Part shown: positions 4,850 to 5,234 of the stretch, in pieces
Layout: every line of letters starts with the position of its first letter
How positions within the stretch are numbered: the stretch's first letter is position 1
Source of the DNA: Desertivirga sp966211215
GTDB lineage: Bacteria > Bacteroidota > Bacteroidia > Sphingobacteriales > Sphingobacteriaceae
Assembly (NCBI GenBank): GCA_966211215.1
Contig: CBIHNR010000277.1
Coordinates: 1 to 5,234, forward strand
DNA length: 5,234 nucleotides
Direction of reading: 5' to 3'
The notes under the pieces: model-generated
What the model saw: only the letters and a program-made list of their open reading frames with translations
Database searches by the model: none
What the model was told of the DNA's origin: nothing
Translations under genes and position numbers: made by a program

Positions 4850-5234
4850 ATGAAAGAGAAAAAAACCGAGAGTTTTAAAAAAACGATAAAAAAGCGCCCG
4901 GCAAAGAAGATTGTGCCGAAACCGCCAAAATTTAATATTATGTGGCTTTACGCCGCTATAATTATTGGCCTTTTTGCGGTGCAGTACTTTTTTAACGGAT
5001 CCAGCGCCAAGAAAATAAATTACCAGCAATTTGAAAGCAAAATGCTTCGCCCTGGCGATGTAGAAAAGATTGTTGCCTACAAGAACAACGACCTGGTAAT
5101 GGCAGAAGTTTACATTAAGCCAAACAGGCTAAACCAGCCAAAGTATAACGATGTAAACAAGGAAGACAACTTCAACATGTCTGGTAACAATCCTCAGTAT
5201 TATTTTACTGATGGTTCGTTTGATTTACTTCAAA
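4850..5234 (+). CDS. ftsH: ATP-dependent zinc metalloprotease FtsH, N-terminal part, cut by window edge
   Basis: Membrane-anchored AAA+ protease that degrades misfolded membrane proteins and regulatory substrates. Only 128 codons are present. Residues 1-29 are a strongly basic cytoplasmic leader (many Lys, with KRPAKK at 15-20). Residues about 30-48 (MWLYAAIIIGLFAVQYFFN) are the first membrane segment. Residues about 54 onward (KKINYQQFESKML) begin the periplasmic FtsH_ext domain, including PQYYFTDGSFDL near the cut. The second membrane helix, Walker motifs and HExxH zinc site lie beyond the window. The ATG at 4850 is preceded by TTTTAAGAA, the same immediate start context as rpsP. It follows rsfS after 30 bp with no terminator. 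Identification rests on the N-terminal region and on gene order, and is strong but not complete. Confidence 0.9.
   Translation, partial: MKEKKTESFKKTIKKRPAKKIVPKPPKFNIMWLYAAIIIGLFAVQYFFNGSSAKKINYQQFESKMLRPGDVEKIVAYKNNDLVMAEVYIKPNRLNQPKYNDVNKEDNFNMSGNNPQYYFTDGSFDLLQ

Noticed and set aside
4709..5029. Minus-strand ORF across the rsfS-ftsH junction
   Set aside because: It is antisense to two well-supported genes and its composition is what the reverse of Lys-rich FtsH coding would give (Phe/Leu-rich).

Overview
The window looks like core chromosome of a Bacteroidota bacterium, most likely from the Sphingobacteriaceae side of the phylum (Pedobacter/Mucilaginibacter-like). The reasons are the protein sequences themselves, an AT-rich composition, starts with A/T-rich leaders and no Shine-Dalgarno sequence, and two good matches to the Bacteroidota-type promoter (-33 TTG / -7 TAnnTTTG). 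The genus is an inference from remembered family resemblance, not from a search. I see no insertion sequence, phage, plasmid, tRNA, rRNA or CRISPR signature.

Layout. Positions 1-234 (-) hold the N-terminal part of rpsP (ribosomal protein S16), cut by the window edge. Positions 235-470 are a divergent intergenic region with a good rpsP promoter, a possible 5'-terminal hairpin in the rpsP leader, a weak promoter candidate for the next gene and a direct repeat around a small palindrome. Positions 471-1853 (+) encode a soluble three-PAS sensor protein. It ends in a histidine-kinase dimerisation/phosphoacceptor domain and has no ATPase domain. Its end overlaps by 30 bp, tail to tail, the end of gmhA (1824-2390, -). 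Upstream of gmhA on the same strand are pfkA (2497-3471, -) and birA (3639-4400, -). Divergent from birA, with only 44 bp between the starts, run rsfS (4445-4819, +) and the beginning of ftsH (4850 to the window end, +).

How the genes relate. rpsP, rsfS and ftsH are housekeeping genes for ribosome assembly, ribosome silencing and membrane proteolysis. birA attaches biotin to carboxylases. pfkA and gmhA both act on sugar phosphates: one commits fructose-6-phosphate to glycolysis, the other takes sedoheptulose-7-phosphate into heptose synthesis for the cell envelope. The PAS protein is the only obvious regulatory gene and has no response regulator beside it.

Most of the region is ordinary. The points worth a second look are the kinase-like PAS protein with no catalytic domain and an altered H-box, an Asp-to-Glu change at the Mg-binding motif of phosphofructokinase, and some compact regulatory architecture. 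I did not find convincing evidence of an undescribed system.
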